Source of the DNA: Lachnospiraceae bacterium
GTDB lineage: Bacteria; Bacillota_A; Clostridia; Lachnospirales; Lachnospiraceae
Direction: 5' to 3'
Assembly (NCBI GenBank): GCA_009774465.1
Contig: VSNT01000002.1
Coordinates: forward strand, 1-64,000
Length of the DNA: 64,000 nt
The position numbers and the translations under genes are program-made. Under the pieces are notes generated by a model. The model did not search any database. It was given only the letters and a program-made list of their open reading frames with translations, and was not told the origin of the DNA. Positions 42,072 through 50,876 of the stretch are shown here, piece by piece (position 1 is the stretch's first letter; each line of letters begins with the position of its first letter).

Positions 42072-42989
42072 ATGAATCCAATCATTGAAGTAGAACATTT
42101 TTCAAAGACATACGGAGATTTTAAAGCAGTGGACGATATTTCGTTCACTGTGGATGAGGGGGCAATTTTTGCGTTTCTCGGTCCCAATGGCGCAGGTAAG
42201 AGTACCACAATCAATACCTTATGTACGATCCTGGATAAAACGGAAGGAAGTATCCGAATCAATGGACATGATGTTTCCAAAGAAAAGGGGGCAGTCAGAA
42301 AGGATATTGGTATTGTATTTCAGGATTCTACACTGGATGTCAAATTGACGGTGGAGGAAAACCTGAAATATCATTGCAGCTTTTATAAAGTTCCCAAAAA
42401 TGAGGTTGCAGAGCGAATTGATTTTGCCCTTGATCTGGTGGAGCTTACAGATTGGAAAAAGGCGGTTGTTGGAAGTCTTTCCGGCGGAATGAAACGACGT
42501 GTGGAGATTGCAAGAGGGCTTGTCCATTTTCCAAAAGTTTTGTTTTTAGATGAACCGACGACCGGGCTTGATCCACAGACAAGAGCAAATGTATGGGAAT
42601 ATATCCAGAAAATGCAAAAGCAGAAAAACATGACAATTTTTTTGACCACTCATTATATGGATGAAGCGGAGGTATGCTCTAAAGTTGTGATCATGGATCA
42701 TGGAAAGATTGTTGCCCATGACACGCCGGAGAACTTAAAACACCAGTATACCGGAACCGAAGTAGATGTAAGCTGTGCGCATACGAAACCATTGGAAAAT
42801 ATATTGATGGAGCAAAAGATTCCTTATGAGAAAGTAGAAAACAGGGTTGTTTTCCACACAAAGAAAGCGCCCGATGCGCTTTGGATTTTGTCAGAGTGCA
42901 GAGATACAATTCTTGATTTTGAGGCAAAAAACGGAACATTGAACGAAGTGTTCCTCGCAATTACAGGAAAGGAGATCAGGCAGTCATGA
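42072..42989 (+). CDS. ABC transporter ATP-binding protein (DrrA-like)
   Basis: A 305-residue ABC-2-type ATPase. Walker A GPNGAGKSTT near residue 37, signature LSGGMKRRVEIARG, Walker B VLFLDEPTTGLDP, H-loop TTHYMDEAE, and a C-terminal ~80-residue regulatory domain (DUF4162 type). RBS GGGAGGAAAAGC. It forms an exporter with the next gene, whose ATG overlaps its TGA. Likely drug or lipid export, under the MarR regulator; substrate unknown. Confidence 0.94.
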   Translation: MNPIIEVEHFSKTYGDFKAVDDISFTVDEGAIFAFLGPNGAGKSTTINTLCTILDKTEGSIRINGHDVSKEKGAVRKDIGIVFQDSTLDVKLTVEENLKYHCSFYKVPKNEVAERIDFALDLVELTDWKKAVVGSLSGGMKRRVEIARGLVHFPKVLFLDEPTTGLDPQTRANVWEYIQKMQKQKNMTIFLTTHYMDEAEVCSKVVIMDHGKIVAHDTPENLKHQYTGTEVDVSCAHTKPLENILMEQKIPYEKVENRVVFHTKKAPDALWILSECRDTILDFEAKNGTLNEVFLAITGKEIRQS

Positions 42990-43828
42990 ATCCAGTTACA
43001 GCAATTATACAGAGGAATTTGTTAAATTATACCAGAAACAGGGGGAGGATGATTGGGAGCATTGTTATGTCCATGTTTATGTTGGTGATGTTTTCCTTTA
43101 TGATGAAATCTTCCATGAGCGGTTTCGGCGAACCAATGAATTATTTAATTGCAGGCGTCATTATTATGACTGTTTTTCAGACGGGTATCAATAATTCGTC
43201 AGATATTCTGTCAGATATTTCGGACGGATATATGAAAGAGGTTATGGTTGCACCCATTGCACGTTCCCAGATTTCAATCGGAAATATCATATCGGGGGCG
43301 GTCGTTTCTACCCTGCAGGGAGCTCTTACCATGATAATCAGCCTGCTCATTGGATTTAGAATCAATGTGCTTCAGATTTTACTGCTGATTGTGGTAATGC
43401 TGGTTTCAGCGATGACCTTCAGCGCAGTCGGATTGTTTTTAGCGACTGTTTCGCGCAATTCCCCTTCGTTCCAGACCATAAGCTCCATGATAATGATGCC
43501 GCTGACATTTGTTTCCGGCGCATATATACCAACCACGATGATGCCGGGTTTTCTTCTTCCGGTCGTATACTTAAATCCGCTTACCTATGTGACGTCTATT
43601 TTCCGGTATATTGCGCTTGGGGCATACAAAATGAGTTCTGCAGAACTTGTGCGGGAGGGAATGGCATTTGATATTTATGGCTTTATCATAACTCCGTTCA
43701 TGGGGCTAATGATTACAGTTCTTATTGGAACAGTCTTCTTTGCGTTAAGTGTTGGAAAGTTTAATCAGGCAGATTTTTCCACGGTAAAAGTAGCAAGGGC
43801 AATGCGGGGAGGCGGAGCTCCAGGATAA
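42986..43828 (+). CDS. ABC-2 permease (DrrB-like)
   Basis: A 280-residue permease with about six helices. The amino end NLLNYTRNRGRMIGSIVMSMF fits the DrrB/ABC2_membrane family, with LVSAMTFSAVGLFLATVSRNS and a FVSGAYIPTTMMPG turn. It starts by an ATGA overlap with the DrrA-like gene. It is paired with that ATPase in drug-type export. Confidence 0.92.
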   Translation: MNPVTAIIQRNLLNYTRNRGRMIGSIVMSMFMLVMFSFMMKSSMSGFGEPMNYLIAGVIIMTVFQTGINNSSDILSDISDGYMKEVMVAPIARSQISIGNIISGAVVSTLQGALTMIISLLIGFRINVLQILLLIVVMLVSAMTFSAVGLFLATVSRNSPSFQTISSMIMMPLTFVSGAYIPTTMMPGFLLPVVYLNPLTYVTSIFRYIALGAYKMSSAELVREGMAFDIYGFIITPFMGLMITVLIGTVFFALSVGKFNQADFSTVKVARAMRGGGAPG

Positions 43829-43847
43829 GAGCAGAAAGGAAACATTT

Positions 43848-44732
43848 ATGGAATTGCAATTTGAAGATATAGAAAAAAGTTATAAGGACAAGAAAGTTCT
43901 GAAAGGCATTTCTGTCACAATGGGAACAGGGGTTTATGGGCTGCTTGGGCCCAATGGCGCCGGAAAGACGACAATGATCCGAATTATGGCGGATGTGCTG
44001 CGCCCGGACAAAGGACGGATTTTATATAATGGCAGGAACATTCATGATGTAGGCGACGAATACAGGGCGAAAATAGGGTATCTGCCGCAGGATGTGGGCT
44101 TTTACAGTGATTTTACCGGCAGGGATTATCTGGAATATTCTGCCGCGTTAAAGGGCATGGAAAAAGCATACGCAAAAAAGCGGATTGAGGAATTGGCGTA
44201 CAGTGTAGGATTGCAGGAGGATTTAAAGCGGCATTGCTCCACTTATTCGGGAGGGATGCAGCGCAGACTTGGCATAGCGCAGGCGCTTCTTGATAATCCT
44301 GAGATTTTGATTTTGGATGAACCGACTTCCGGACTTGATCCGTTTGAGCGTATCAAATTTCGGAATATCATATCCGCTTATTCAAAAGACCGTCTGGTAC
44401 TGCTTTCCACCCATATTGTATCTGATGTGGAGCAGATTGCCACAAGGATCATGATGATGGAGTATGGTACCATACGACATATACACAGCAGCAGAGAGTA
44501 CATCAAAATGATGGAAAACTATGTCTGGCTTGTGGAAATGCCTGCAGAAGAACTTGTGGAGTATCAAAAGCAGGCAGTTATCAGTAATGTGGCGGCAAAA
44601 GGGGAGCTTATGGAAGTGCGGGTAATTGCTAAATCAAAACCGGCGGACAATGCGGTACAGACCGTGCCCAATCTGGAGGATGCGTATTTATACATTTTCA
44701 ATTTTTTACCGGAAAGTAAGGAGGTCAAGTGA
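43848..44732 (+). CDS. ABC transporter ATP-binding protein
   Basis: A 294-residue ATPase, distinct from the first. Walker A GPNGAGKTTM, signature YSGGMQRRLGIAQA, Walker B ILILDEPTSGLDP, H-loop STHIVSD. Ends with a short regulatory region. Starts 19 bases after the permease with GAAAGGAAA ahead. It pairs with the next membrane gene in a second exporter. The similarity is to ATPases of bacitracin/lantibiotic (BcrA/CcmA-like) exporters. Confidence 0.92.
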   Translation: MELQFEDIEKSYKDKKVLKGISVTMGTGVYGLLGPNGAGKTTMIRIMADVLRPDKGRILYNGRNIHDVGDEYRAKIGYLPQDVGFYSDFTGRDYLEYSAALKGMEKAYAKKRIEELAYSVGLQEDLKRHCSTYSGGMQRRLGIAQALLDNPEILILDEPTSGLDPFERIKFRNIISAYSKDRLVLLSTHIVSDVEQIATRIMMMEYGTIRHIHSSREYIKMMENYVWLVEMPAEELVEYQKQAVISNVAAKGELMEVRVIAKSKPADNAVQTVPNLEDAYLYIFNFLPESKEVK

Positions 44733-45934
44733 TGTCATTATACCGTTTTGAACTTGGAAAACTGTTACTCAATAAAAAAACGATCAGTTTACTTGTCTGC
44801 CTGTTTGTGCTTTACAGCCTGATTGGCTTTGCCACTTCCCTGTTCTTAATCGGAAGCGGAGACAGCTATCGTGTTTACGAAGAACTGGCAGCGGACTACG
44901 AAGGTTCCCTTGATGCCGAAAAGGCTGCCTGGGCAAAAAAAGTATATGAAGAAATAAGCACCCGTTATGGAACAGATTCCCGGATGATTGCCAGAAGCAT
45001 CAAAGATCAGCCCGAGACAATGCTGGCACTGAAATACAATGAATTTGCCGGCAGGGTGGATGAGTATTGGAATGGGACGCCGCCGGAGAGTGCAGAGGAA
45101 CCCTATGGGATAGCGCTTTTGCAGTTGAAACTGGAAGAACTTGAAGAACAGGAAAAGCAGAGTACTTTTGAGTACAAAAAACTCTCTGATTCCTTAAAAA
45201 TACTGACTGCGCTTGGTGAACCAAAATTTGCGAATATTTTGTTGTGGGAAAATCTGTTTGTCAACTGGGGAGAACACTTGATGCAGTTTTTGCTGTTTGT
45301 TCCACTGACATTTATTATTGCCCCGGTATTTGCCGTGGAAAGGGAGACGGGCATGGATCATCTGATTTTAAGTTCCCGGAGCGGCAGGCGGAAAATTGTC
45401 ACAGCAAAACTGCTCAGTATTCTTACAGCATCTGTCGCTTTTGTTGTACTGTATGTGGCTGCTACATTCATTTTTGGCTTCCTTCCTCATGCCAGCCTGC
45501 ACGGTTGGGATGCCGCAATACAATCCATTCCCACATATGCCCGGTCTATGTTCGGTTTCAAAGCCTGGCAGTTTGCTGTTATTGGAGCTGCATGGATGAT
45601 TTTCACGGGGGCAGTTTACAGCCTTATCGTTGGACTTGTTTCTTCGCGGATGAAAAGCCAGCGGGGTACTGTAGGAGTGAGCCTTGCAATTCTGTTTATC
45701 AATGTGGGACTGGCGGCGCTGGGAGATGCCGTTACACAGAGAATACAGCCGCTTGTTGACTTTGGACTGGCAAATGTTACATTGATCAAAGAAGTGTTCG
45801 GAGGCTTCAAGTTTTTTGACGTGTTTGGCATGAACATCAGCTATCCGGTTATGGCACTTCTGGTTTTAGGAGTTATGACGCTTCTTATTATTTTTGGAAT
45901 TTATCAGGGACAAAAAGGCAGAACTGCGGCATAG
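44732..45934 (+). CDS. ABC-2 permease with large extracytoplasmic loop
   Basis: A 400-residue membrane protein with a first helix at ~15-40, then a large ~130-residue hydrophilic loop (about 45-170, helix- and charge-rich), then about five helices. This is the LanFEG/ABC2_membrane_3-like layout. The ATG at 44732 lies seven bases after AAGGAGG; a GTG at 44729 is alternative and overlaps the upstream stop. It forms a second exporter with the preceding ATPase. Confidence 0.88.
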   Translation: MSLYRFELGKLLLNKKTISLLVCLFVLYSLIGFATSLFLIGSGDSYRVYEELAADYEGSLDAEKAAWAKKVYEEISTRYGTDSRMIARSIKDQPETMLALKYNEFAGRVDEYWNGTPPESAEEPYGIALLQLKLEELEEQEKQSTFEYKKLSDSLKILTALGEPKFANILLWENLFVNWGEHLMQFLLFVPLTFIIAPVFAVERETGMDHLILSSRSGRRKIVTAKLLSILTASVAFVVLYVAATFIFGFLPHASLHGWDAAIQSIPTYARSMFGFKAWQFAVIGAAWMIFTGAVYSLIVGLVSSRMKSQRGTVGVSLAILFINVGLAALGDAVTQRIQPLVDFGLANVTLIKEVFGGFKFFDVFGMNISYPVMALLVLGVMTLLIIFGIYQGQKGRTAA

Positions 45935-46010
45935 AAGGGGGGCAAATGAAACAATATACGTAAAGGCGCTGCAATTATGTACAAAGTAACCCTGCCTTAC
46001 AGCTTTATTT

Positions 46011-46805
46011 TTACAGCAGCGCCACAACTTCATCCATTTTATAGTTTTTCGCTTTCAGGTTTATGGTCTTTTCCTTAAAAATTTCTTCAATAATCCGGTG
46101 CTCCAAAGACTTTCTGTGTTCCAAATGCGTAAGCAGCCCTTCCATACCCGAAAGTGCATGTGCTTTTCCATAAGACGACTCTTCCAGATATTGAAGCATC
46201 AGGGGAAACCAAAGCTCATTTCCTTTCTCGTCGGAGCGTTCTTTTCTGATTATCTGAATTCCACCTGCAATATCCTCCATATCCAAATAAATGATTTTAT
46301 AGGACTTGTCTGAAAGAACACTTTCTAATCTCCCATAAAAGTCTAAAATTTCCTCATCAGTCATCATCAGATACAGAATCTGGTTTTCAATGATATTTTG
46401 AAAAACAGAACATTCAAAAATCTGCCCTTGTCCATTCCAGTTTTTGAAACGCTCAAAAATCACTTTTTCAAAAGAATCCCTTTCATAGTTTCCATTATAT
46501 ATTTCAAACTTCTCCAGCTCTCTATGAAAGCCGGGAATATCTGTCAATATCCGGGTATAACAAATAATTTTGCGTTCCCCTTCCTCAAATGTTTGTCCTT
46601 TGATATCTTCCTGAATGCTCGGGTAGGAATTTAGTATACTTGTGTATTGCTCTTCTGTCACATATGCACACCAGGCCAGCTCAACCGGGGAGTAATCTCC
46701 CTCCCGAAAAACCCTGTAATCCCCTGAAATTTCAGAAAGCTTTTGTACAAAAGCAGATTTTCCTGCTCCCTGCAGTCCTTCAATAAAATAATTTGTTTTT
46801 TTCAT
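46011..46805 (-). CDS. P-loop NTPase, possibly a kinase-like protein
   Basis: A 264-residue cytoplasmic protein with Walker A GLQGAGKS at 10-17 and a GDYSPVELAW segment shortly after. A later LDMEDIAGGIQIIRKERSDEKG stretch may hold base-binding and lid functions. It resembles deoxynucleoside- or thymidylate-kinase-like proteins in layout, but I cannot place it in a family. It is last of an eight-gene minus-strand run (50864 to 46011), 11 bases after the hydrolase gene. Confidence 0.75.
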   Translation of the reverse strand: MKKTNYFIEGLQGAGKSAFVQKLSEISGDYRVFREGDYSPVELAWCAYVTEEQYTSILNSYPSIQEDIKGQTFEEGERKIICYTRILTDIPGFHRELEKFEIYNGNYERDSFEKVIFERFKNWNGQGQIFECSVFQNIIENQILYLMMTDEEILDFYGRLESVLSDKSYKIIYLDMEDIAGGIQIIRKERSDEKGNELWFPLMLQYLEESSYGKAHALSGMEGLLTHLEHRKSLEHRIIEEIFKEKTINLKAKNYKMDEVVALL

Positions 46806-46816
46806 TCTGCCTGTCC

Positions 46817-47686
46817 TTACTTTAATCCTTTTATAATCATCTGCTTTTCTTTCCTGCTCAGTTCATGAATATGCCCTCTGCCCTGCAGTAAATAGCAGCA
46901 GCTTTGAGGCCACACCTTTCTGCTTCTTTGAAGCACACCTGCCGCAGGAAAAAGGCAATCCTTTTCTGCCGCCATTACCAGCACAGGATTTTTATATTTT
47001 CGCAATTGTTCTTCCCTTTCATTTTGAGGCATAATGGATTTGACTTTGGCATTATCGATACTGCATTTGGCGGTCAGTAAAATATCATTTGAAATAGCTT
47101 CCTTTTTCAACGCCATTGGAAGAATGCATTTTACAAACCATTTTTCTTTATGGGTAAGATAGTACATGCACATTGGAAACATCATGTTAATGCTTTTTAT
47201 GGAGGGTGCATTTTTAATGGCGGAAGGTACCAGTAATACACTTTTTGATATCCTCTCCGGAACTGTACACATAGCCTTAACCAGAATTCCTGCCCCAAAG
47301 GAGCCTCCAAAACAGGAAATATGTTCATACCCCAGCTTTTTAATTACTTCTCCCGCCCATTTTCCATAATCCTGATTAAAAGGGGAAAGAGATGTCTCTG
47401 CGCTTTTTCCGGGATGTCCAATGGTATCCACTGCATAAATATGAAAATGAGGCAGAAGAAAATCACAGTATTTTAAATTGTATGCAGTTGTTGCATTGCC
47501 TCCATGAAATACCAAAAGCGGCGGTTTATCACTTTCTCCGCACTCAATTAAATGCGTCTTTCCAAATAAAGTTTCCACATGAATGTCCTTAAAAGGAATA
47601 TTCAGCTCCTTCATTTGTTTATCATATAGCTCTAAAACCGCTTTTTTTGCTTTTGCACTTCTATATATTGATTTATGTTTGGGCAT
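46817..47686 (-). CDS. alpha/beta hydrolase
   Basis: A 289-residue alpha/beta-hydrolase-fold enzyme. Oxyanion-hole region LLVFHGGNATTAY, nucleophile elbow FGGSFGAG (G-x-S-x-G), Asp in MAAEKDCLF and catalytic His in GRGHIHELSR. ATG 47686 is chosen (AAGGAAGG upstream); an earlier TTG at 47689 exists. It follows the third gene of cassette B by 13 bases. It may hydrolyse an ester or lactone; substrate unknown. Confidence 0.9.
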   Translation of the reverse strand: MPKHKSIYRSAKAKKAVLELYDKQMKELNIPFKDIHVETLFGKTHLIECGESDKPPLLVFHGGNATTAYNLKYCDFLLPHFHIYAVDTIGHPGKSAETSLSPFNQDYGKWAGEVIKKLGYEHISCFGGSFGAGILVKAMCTVPERISKSVLLVPSAIKNAPSIKSINMMFPMCMYYLTHKEKWFVKCILPMALKKEAISNDILLTAKCSIDNAKVKSIMPQNEREEQLRKYKNPVLVMAAEKDCLFPAAGVLQRSRKVWPQSCCYLLQGRGHIHELSRKEKQMIIKGLK

Positions 47687-47699
47687 CAAAAATCCTTCC

Positions 47700-47930
47700 T
47701 TATAGTTCTGCTTGAATCAAGCTGCCAAAGTTTATTTCATCCTGAAAAAGTGTATAAACATATGCTGAACTTTCAAGGTATAATCCCGTATCAACATCTA
47801 TAAGCTTATCAAAAGTCTGAGAATTATAGAAAAGCTGCATTGCTTTATCATATTCCATTTTTAAATCCTTAACTATGTATTCAATTATATCCTGAATATT
47901 ATATTCAACTAGCTGCTCCTGCTTGGTCAT
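47700..47930 (-). CDS. small cassette protein X (cassette B)
   Basis: A 76-residue helical protein MTKQEQLVEYNIQDIIEYIV with C-terminal GLYLESSAYVYTLFQDE. By eye it aligns with the corresponding genes at 32381 and 62134. ATG 47930 overlaps the DUF3990 stop (ATGA), the same coupling seen in cassette C. A longer frame exists upstream but the ATG at the overlap is far more likely. Confidence 0.72.
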   Translation of the reverse strand: MTKQEQLVEYNIQDIIEYIVKDLKMEYDKAMQLFYNSQTFDKLIDVDTGLYLESSAYVYTLFQDEINFGSLIQAEL

Positions 47931-48436
47931 TGCAAAACACCAACTTTCTTTAAAAATTTTACTGCCTTCTCTGTATGGAATGAACATTGACTCGTTGTTT
48001 CCCGAAAAGTCATCCCTTTTATTAATGATTCCAATGAAATAAAATTATTCTGATATTGTCGGAAAAGCACCGCCATATCATCATTTGCAATCGGTCCCAA
48101 TACTATATCATATTTGTAATCAAAATTACACGCTAAGTCAGTAAAATCAGTGAAAAACTTGTCGCGGTTATTCATTACAAATAATGCCCACTCTTTAGAC
48201 GGAACATTGCCAAAGTTCATTACTTTTAAAACATTGCTTTCTAAAAAATCGTCTGAAATTTCATAAGCATTCACAATTGGCACACCACCATAGATTCTTG
48301 CAACACGATTTGCCATTTTTTGTGCTTGCTCAAATATATTTGTAGTATAAAATCCCCTTCCAAAATCTTTATAAGGTCGACATAACGATAAGTTTATTGA
48401 CTGTATATCAAGATTTGTTCCATGATATAATATCAT
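47927..48436 (-). CDS. DUF3990 protein, predicted ADP-ribosyltransferase fold (cassette B)
   Basis: A 169-residue protein starting MILYHGTN at an ATG whose last bases form the TGA stop of the upstream DUF3791 gene. Motifs: LYHGTN (3-8), KDFGRGFYTT, EWALFVMNNR, YDIVLGPIANDD, and FHTEKAVKFLKKVG. These align with the copies at 32601 and 62373. Overlapping stop/start at both ends ties it to its two small partners. Catalysis is a prediction from motifs only. Confidence 0.86.
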   Translation of the reverse strand: MILYHGTNLDIQSINLSLCRPYKDFGRGFYTTNIFEQAQKMANRVARIYGGVPIVNAYEISDDFLESNVLKVMNFGNVPSKEWALFVMNNRDKFFTDFTDLACNFDYKYDIVLGPIANDDMAVLFRQYQNNFISLESLIKGMTFRETTSQCSFHTEKAVKFLKKVGVLQ

Positions 48437-48654
48437 GCCAGCGTACCTCCATTCTTTTTGCAAATCAGCAACATATCATCAATCGCATCTTCAAATGACA
48501 ACGTATGTTCAATCTCATAGTTTTCTTTCAGGAACTCAATTGCCTTATACTCAAACAAAAACCGAAAAGCCTCTTTAATTGGCAAATTATGTCTGTATGC
48601 AAATTCACTGACACAGGCTACCGCATAATTTATTTGTTTTCTTTCTTCACTCAT
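48433..48654 (-). CDS. DUF3791 protein (cassette B)
   Basis: A 73-residue helical protein (ERKQINYAVACVSEFAYRHN, then AIDDMLLICKKNGG), the canonical DUF3791 sequence type. Start ATG 48654 (a TTG two codons earlier is possible), with AGAGG upstream, two bases beyond the methyltransferase stop. Its stop overlaps the DUF3990 start. It is thought to be a partner of DUF3990; function unproven. Confidence 0.85.
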   Translation of the reverse strand: MSEERKQINYAVACVSEFAYRHNLPIKEAFRFLFEYKAIEFLKENYEIEHTLSFEDAIDDMLLICKKNGGTLA

Positions 48655-48656
48655 AT

Positions 48657-49454
48657 TCAACCTCTCTCAAAACAATAGTAATTTGTCCTCTTCTGTGCCA
48701 CAATCAAGCCATGTTCGCTATACCCTAAGTTACTTTTTTTATCACAAAGCTCCAAATGCATATCCATAAATGCATCAAAATCCTTTTTGTTCATGTGTTC
48801 AACAATATCTCTGTAAATGAAAACAGGACCGTCCACTGCAATATGATGAAGTATTTTCATCCCATGTTTTTTTAAGTCCTCTTCTACCATCTCAGGCGTT
48901 GACGAATAAAACAATTTACTGTTTTCTATGCAGCCACTATGCATATAATTTATCAAAAAGGAAAAATTATCTTTCAGCTCTTCAAAGTGTGCCATATAAT
49001 TGGCACATCGATTAATATACGAAATCATGTATATGCCATCGTTTTTTAACACTCTAAGTGTTTCAAACAAAGATTTTCTTCTGTCCGTCTCATCACATAA
49101 ATGATAATATGAGCCTAAATTTAAAACAACATCAAAGCTTTGGTCATGAAAACAGGATAAATCCAGAACGTCCCCCTGATAAATGTAATGTAGTTTATCA
49201 TTTTCTGCATTTACAGACTTTATATGGGCTACATTTATTTCCATTAAATCACCTGCATAGACTGTACATCCTATTTCTGCAAGGGGAAACGAATAGATAC
49301 CGCCTCCTGCACATGCATCAAGAACTGACATGCCTTTTTTGCAGTACATTTCTAAATATTTCATTGTGGTAATATATTCAATCTGCCCTGATTGGGACAT
49401 TAAACGTTCACTTTCGTTACATTCTGTGTTATAAAACTTCTGTATTTCCTTCAT
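48657..49454 (-). CDS. SAM-dependent methyltransferase
   Basis: A 265-residue class I methyltransferase. SAM-binding motif I is LDACAGGGIYSFPLAEIG near 43-60, motif II is VVLNLGSYYHL (post II acidic region LGSYYHLCD), and an ILKNDGIYMISYINR strand follows. Substrate unknown; the sequence is of the broad Methyltransf_11/25 type. Start overlaps the stop of the histidine-phosphatase gene (ATGA), and it is followed within two bases by cassette B. Confidence 0.9.
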   Translation of the reverse strand: MKEIQKFYNTECNESERLMSQSGQIEYITTMKYLEMYCKKGMSVLDACAGGGIYSFPLAEIGCTVYAGDLMEINVAHIKSVNAENDKLHYIYQGDVLDLSCFHDQSFDVVLNLGSYYHLCDETDRRKSLFETLRVLKNDGIYMISYINRCANYMAHFEELKDNFSFLINYMHSGCIENSKLFYSSTPEMVEEDLKKHGMKILHHIAVDGPVFIYRDIVEHMNKKDFDAFMDMHLELCDKKSNLGYSEHGLIVAQKRTNYYCFERG

Positions 49455-50080
49455 GATATTTCCTTATCTGAGAATAAATTAAATTCAATATCCACAAATC
49501 CCTTTTCGACTTCACAGTACTTTGACAATTTTACTGCACCATCCCAATATTTGATCAAATGAATACTTCCAGGATCAAATTTAACTGTTTTGCTCCCATA
49601 TACAATTTGTCCGTTTGTTACTGCTGTAATGATTGCATATAATATGGCTCCATGAGCCGCCACGAGAATGTTCTGCTTATCCGCATATTTGACTATTTTT
49701 TCAAATACAGAGCGGGCCCTTTTTATTAAGGTCTCAAGCGGTTCCATTTCCGGATAAAAATCATCTTTATACTTTTTTGTTCTTTCCTCAATTGTCAGGC
49801 CTTCACCAGCACCAAAGCAGCGCTCTATCAGCATTGGTTCCAAAACAATATTTTCTTTTTTGTATGAAAGACGATCTGCAATCATTTCTGCACTTTCATA
49901 AGCTCTTGATAAAGGGCTTGAAATAATTAAGTCAATATTATTTTGCTGGCGGGCCAATATCTCTGCTGCGCAGCTGATCTGCATTCTTCCATTTTGATTT
50001 AAGGGAATATCCATATGCCCCTGTAGTCGCCCTGTCCGATTCCAGTCTGTTTCACCATGCCGAAGTAAATATATATTCAT
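49451..50080 (-). CDS. histidine phosphatase (phosphoglycerate-mutase-like) family
   Basis: A 209-residue histidine phosphatase with the phospho-histidine motif LRHGETDWN (H8), a distal RHGE-partner His in LVAAHGAIL, and IISSPLSRAYESAE providing the usual Arg. Resembles broad-specificity or CobC-like phosphatases and is not full-size PGAM. Overlaps the methyltransferase gene (ATGA) and follows the radical SAM gene by 25 bases. Confidence 0.92.
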   Translation of the reverse strand: MNIYLLRHGETDWNRTGRLQGHMDIPLNQNGRMQISCAAEILARQQNNIDLIISSPLSRAYESAEMIADRLSYKKENIVLEPMLIERCFGAGEGLTIEERTKKYKDDFYPEMEPLETLIKRARSVFEKIVKYADKQNILVAAHGAILYAIITAVTNGQIVYGSKTVKFDPGSIHLIKYWDGAVKLSKYCEVEKGFVDIEFNLFSDKEIS

Positions 50081-50105
50081 AACTAATCCTCAATTTTGAG
50101 TTTCT

Positions 50106-50864
50106 CTACCCATCAACCGAATAAGAATCCAGGATACTCATAATACTTTCTTTGTACACATTCCCGTTTAAAACATCTCCATTTGGAGAAAAACTGATAG
50201 CTCGTATGTCCTTCGGATCGTCTTCATAAGGATCGGTAAATTCCGTGTCATTCCCAAAATATTCTTTTAAATGTTTTATGGCATTCCCACTGGGAAAGAT
50301 TATATTCCCGTTGGAACAATTGATTCCCAATAAACGAAACTCTTCCACGATTTCCCTTGTCCGCAGATTATATGGGTTGTCGTCTTCAACGCTGACAAGC
50401 CATGCAGGATGCACTTTAATAGAAACCCCTTCTCTTAAAATGGATTTTGCAAATTTCTTCACATATTGAATTGGAATGGTTTCCTGATGAAATGCATCCA
50501 CGGAAAGTAAAATATTATTTACACCGCTTTTTGCCAACATATGCGCAACTTCATTGATTCTTTTTTCATCTTTGGTGAAATAACCGTTTGTAATGATTTC
50601 CCTCTTTGGTATATCCATTTTCTTACCGGCTTCATGTATTTTACAGACCACTTCAGGATACAAAAGAGGCTCTCCCCCAAAAGTCATCAATGATTGAATT
50701 TGATAATTCTCGCACACATCACAAACCGCTTCTGCGGCAATATCGCCATCTATATATTCTCCATTAGCAACGTGTTCTCCTTCAGAGCAATGTTTACAAT
50801 GTCCTGTACAGGCCATTGTCACAACAAACTCTATTCGGTTTAAATTTTTCAAATATTGATTCAA
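50106..50864 (-). CDS. radical SAM protein
   Basis: A 252-residue radical SAM enzyme with the cluster motif C19-x3-C23-x2-C26 in MACTGHCKHCSEGE, GGEPLLYPE in the SAM site, and NILLSVDAFHQETIPIQYV. There is no extra C-terminal SPASM cysteine cluster, so it is a minimal radical SAM domain. Start is a TTG at 50864 with GGAGG seven bases upstream. It leads the eight-gene run to 46011; its product or target is unknown. Confidence 0.9.
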   Translation of the reverse strand: MNQYLKNLNRIEFVVTMACTGHCKHCSEGEHVANGEYIDGDIAAEAVCDVCENYQIQSLMTFGGEPLLYPEVVCKIHEAGKKMDIPKREIITNGYFTKDEKRINEVAHMLAKSGVNNILLSVDAFHQETIPIQYVKKFAKSILREGVSIKVHPAWLVSVEDDNPYNLRTREIVEEFRLLGINCSNGNIIFPSGNAIKHLKEYFGNDTEFTDPYEDDPKDIRAISFSPNGDVLNGNVYKESIMSILDSYSVDG

Positions 50865-50876
50865 CTTTCTACCTCC

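Noticed and set aside
45965..46023. GGCGCTGC/GCAGCGCC stem after the second exporter
   Set aside because: The 43-base loop and lack of T tract make it an unlikely terminator; could be chance.
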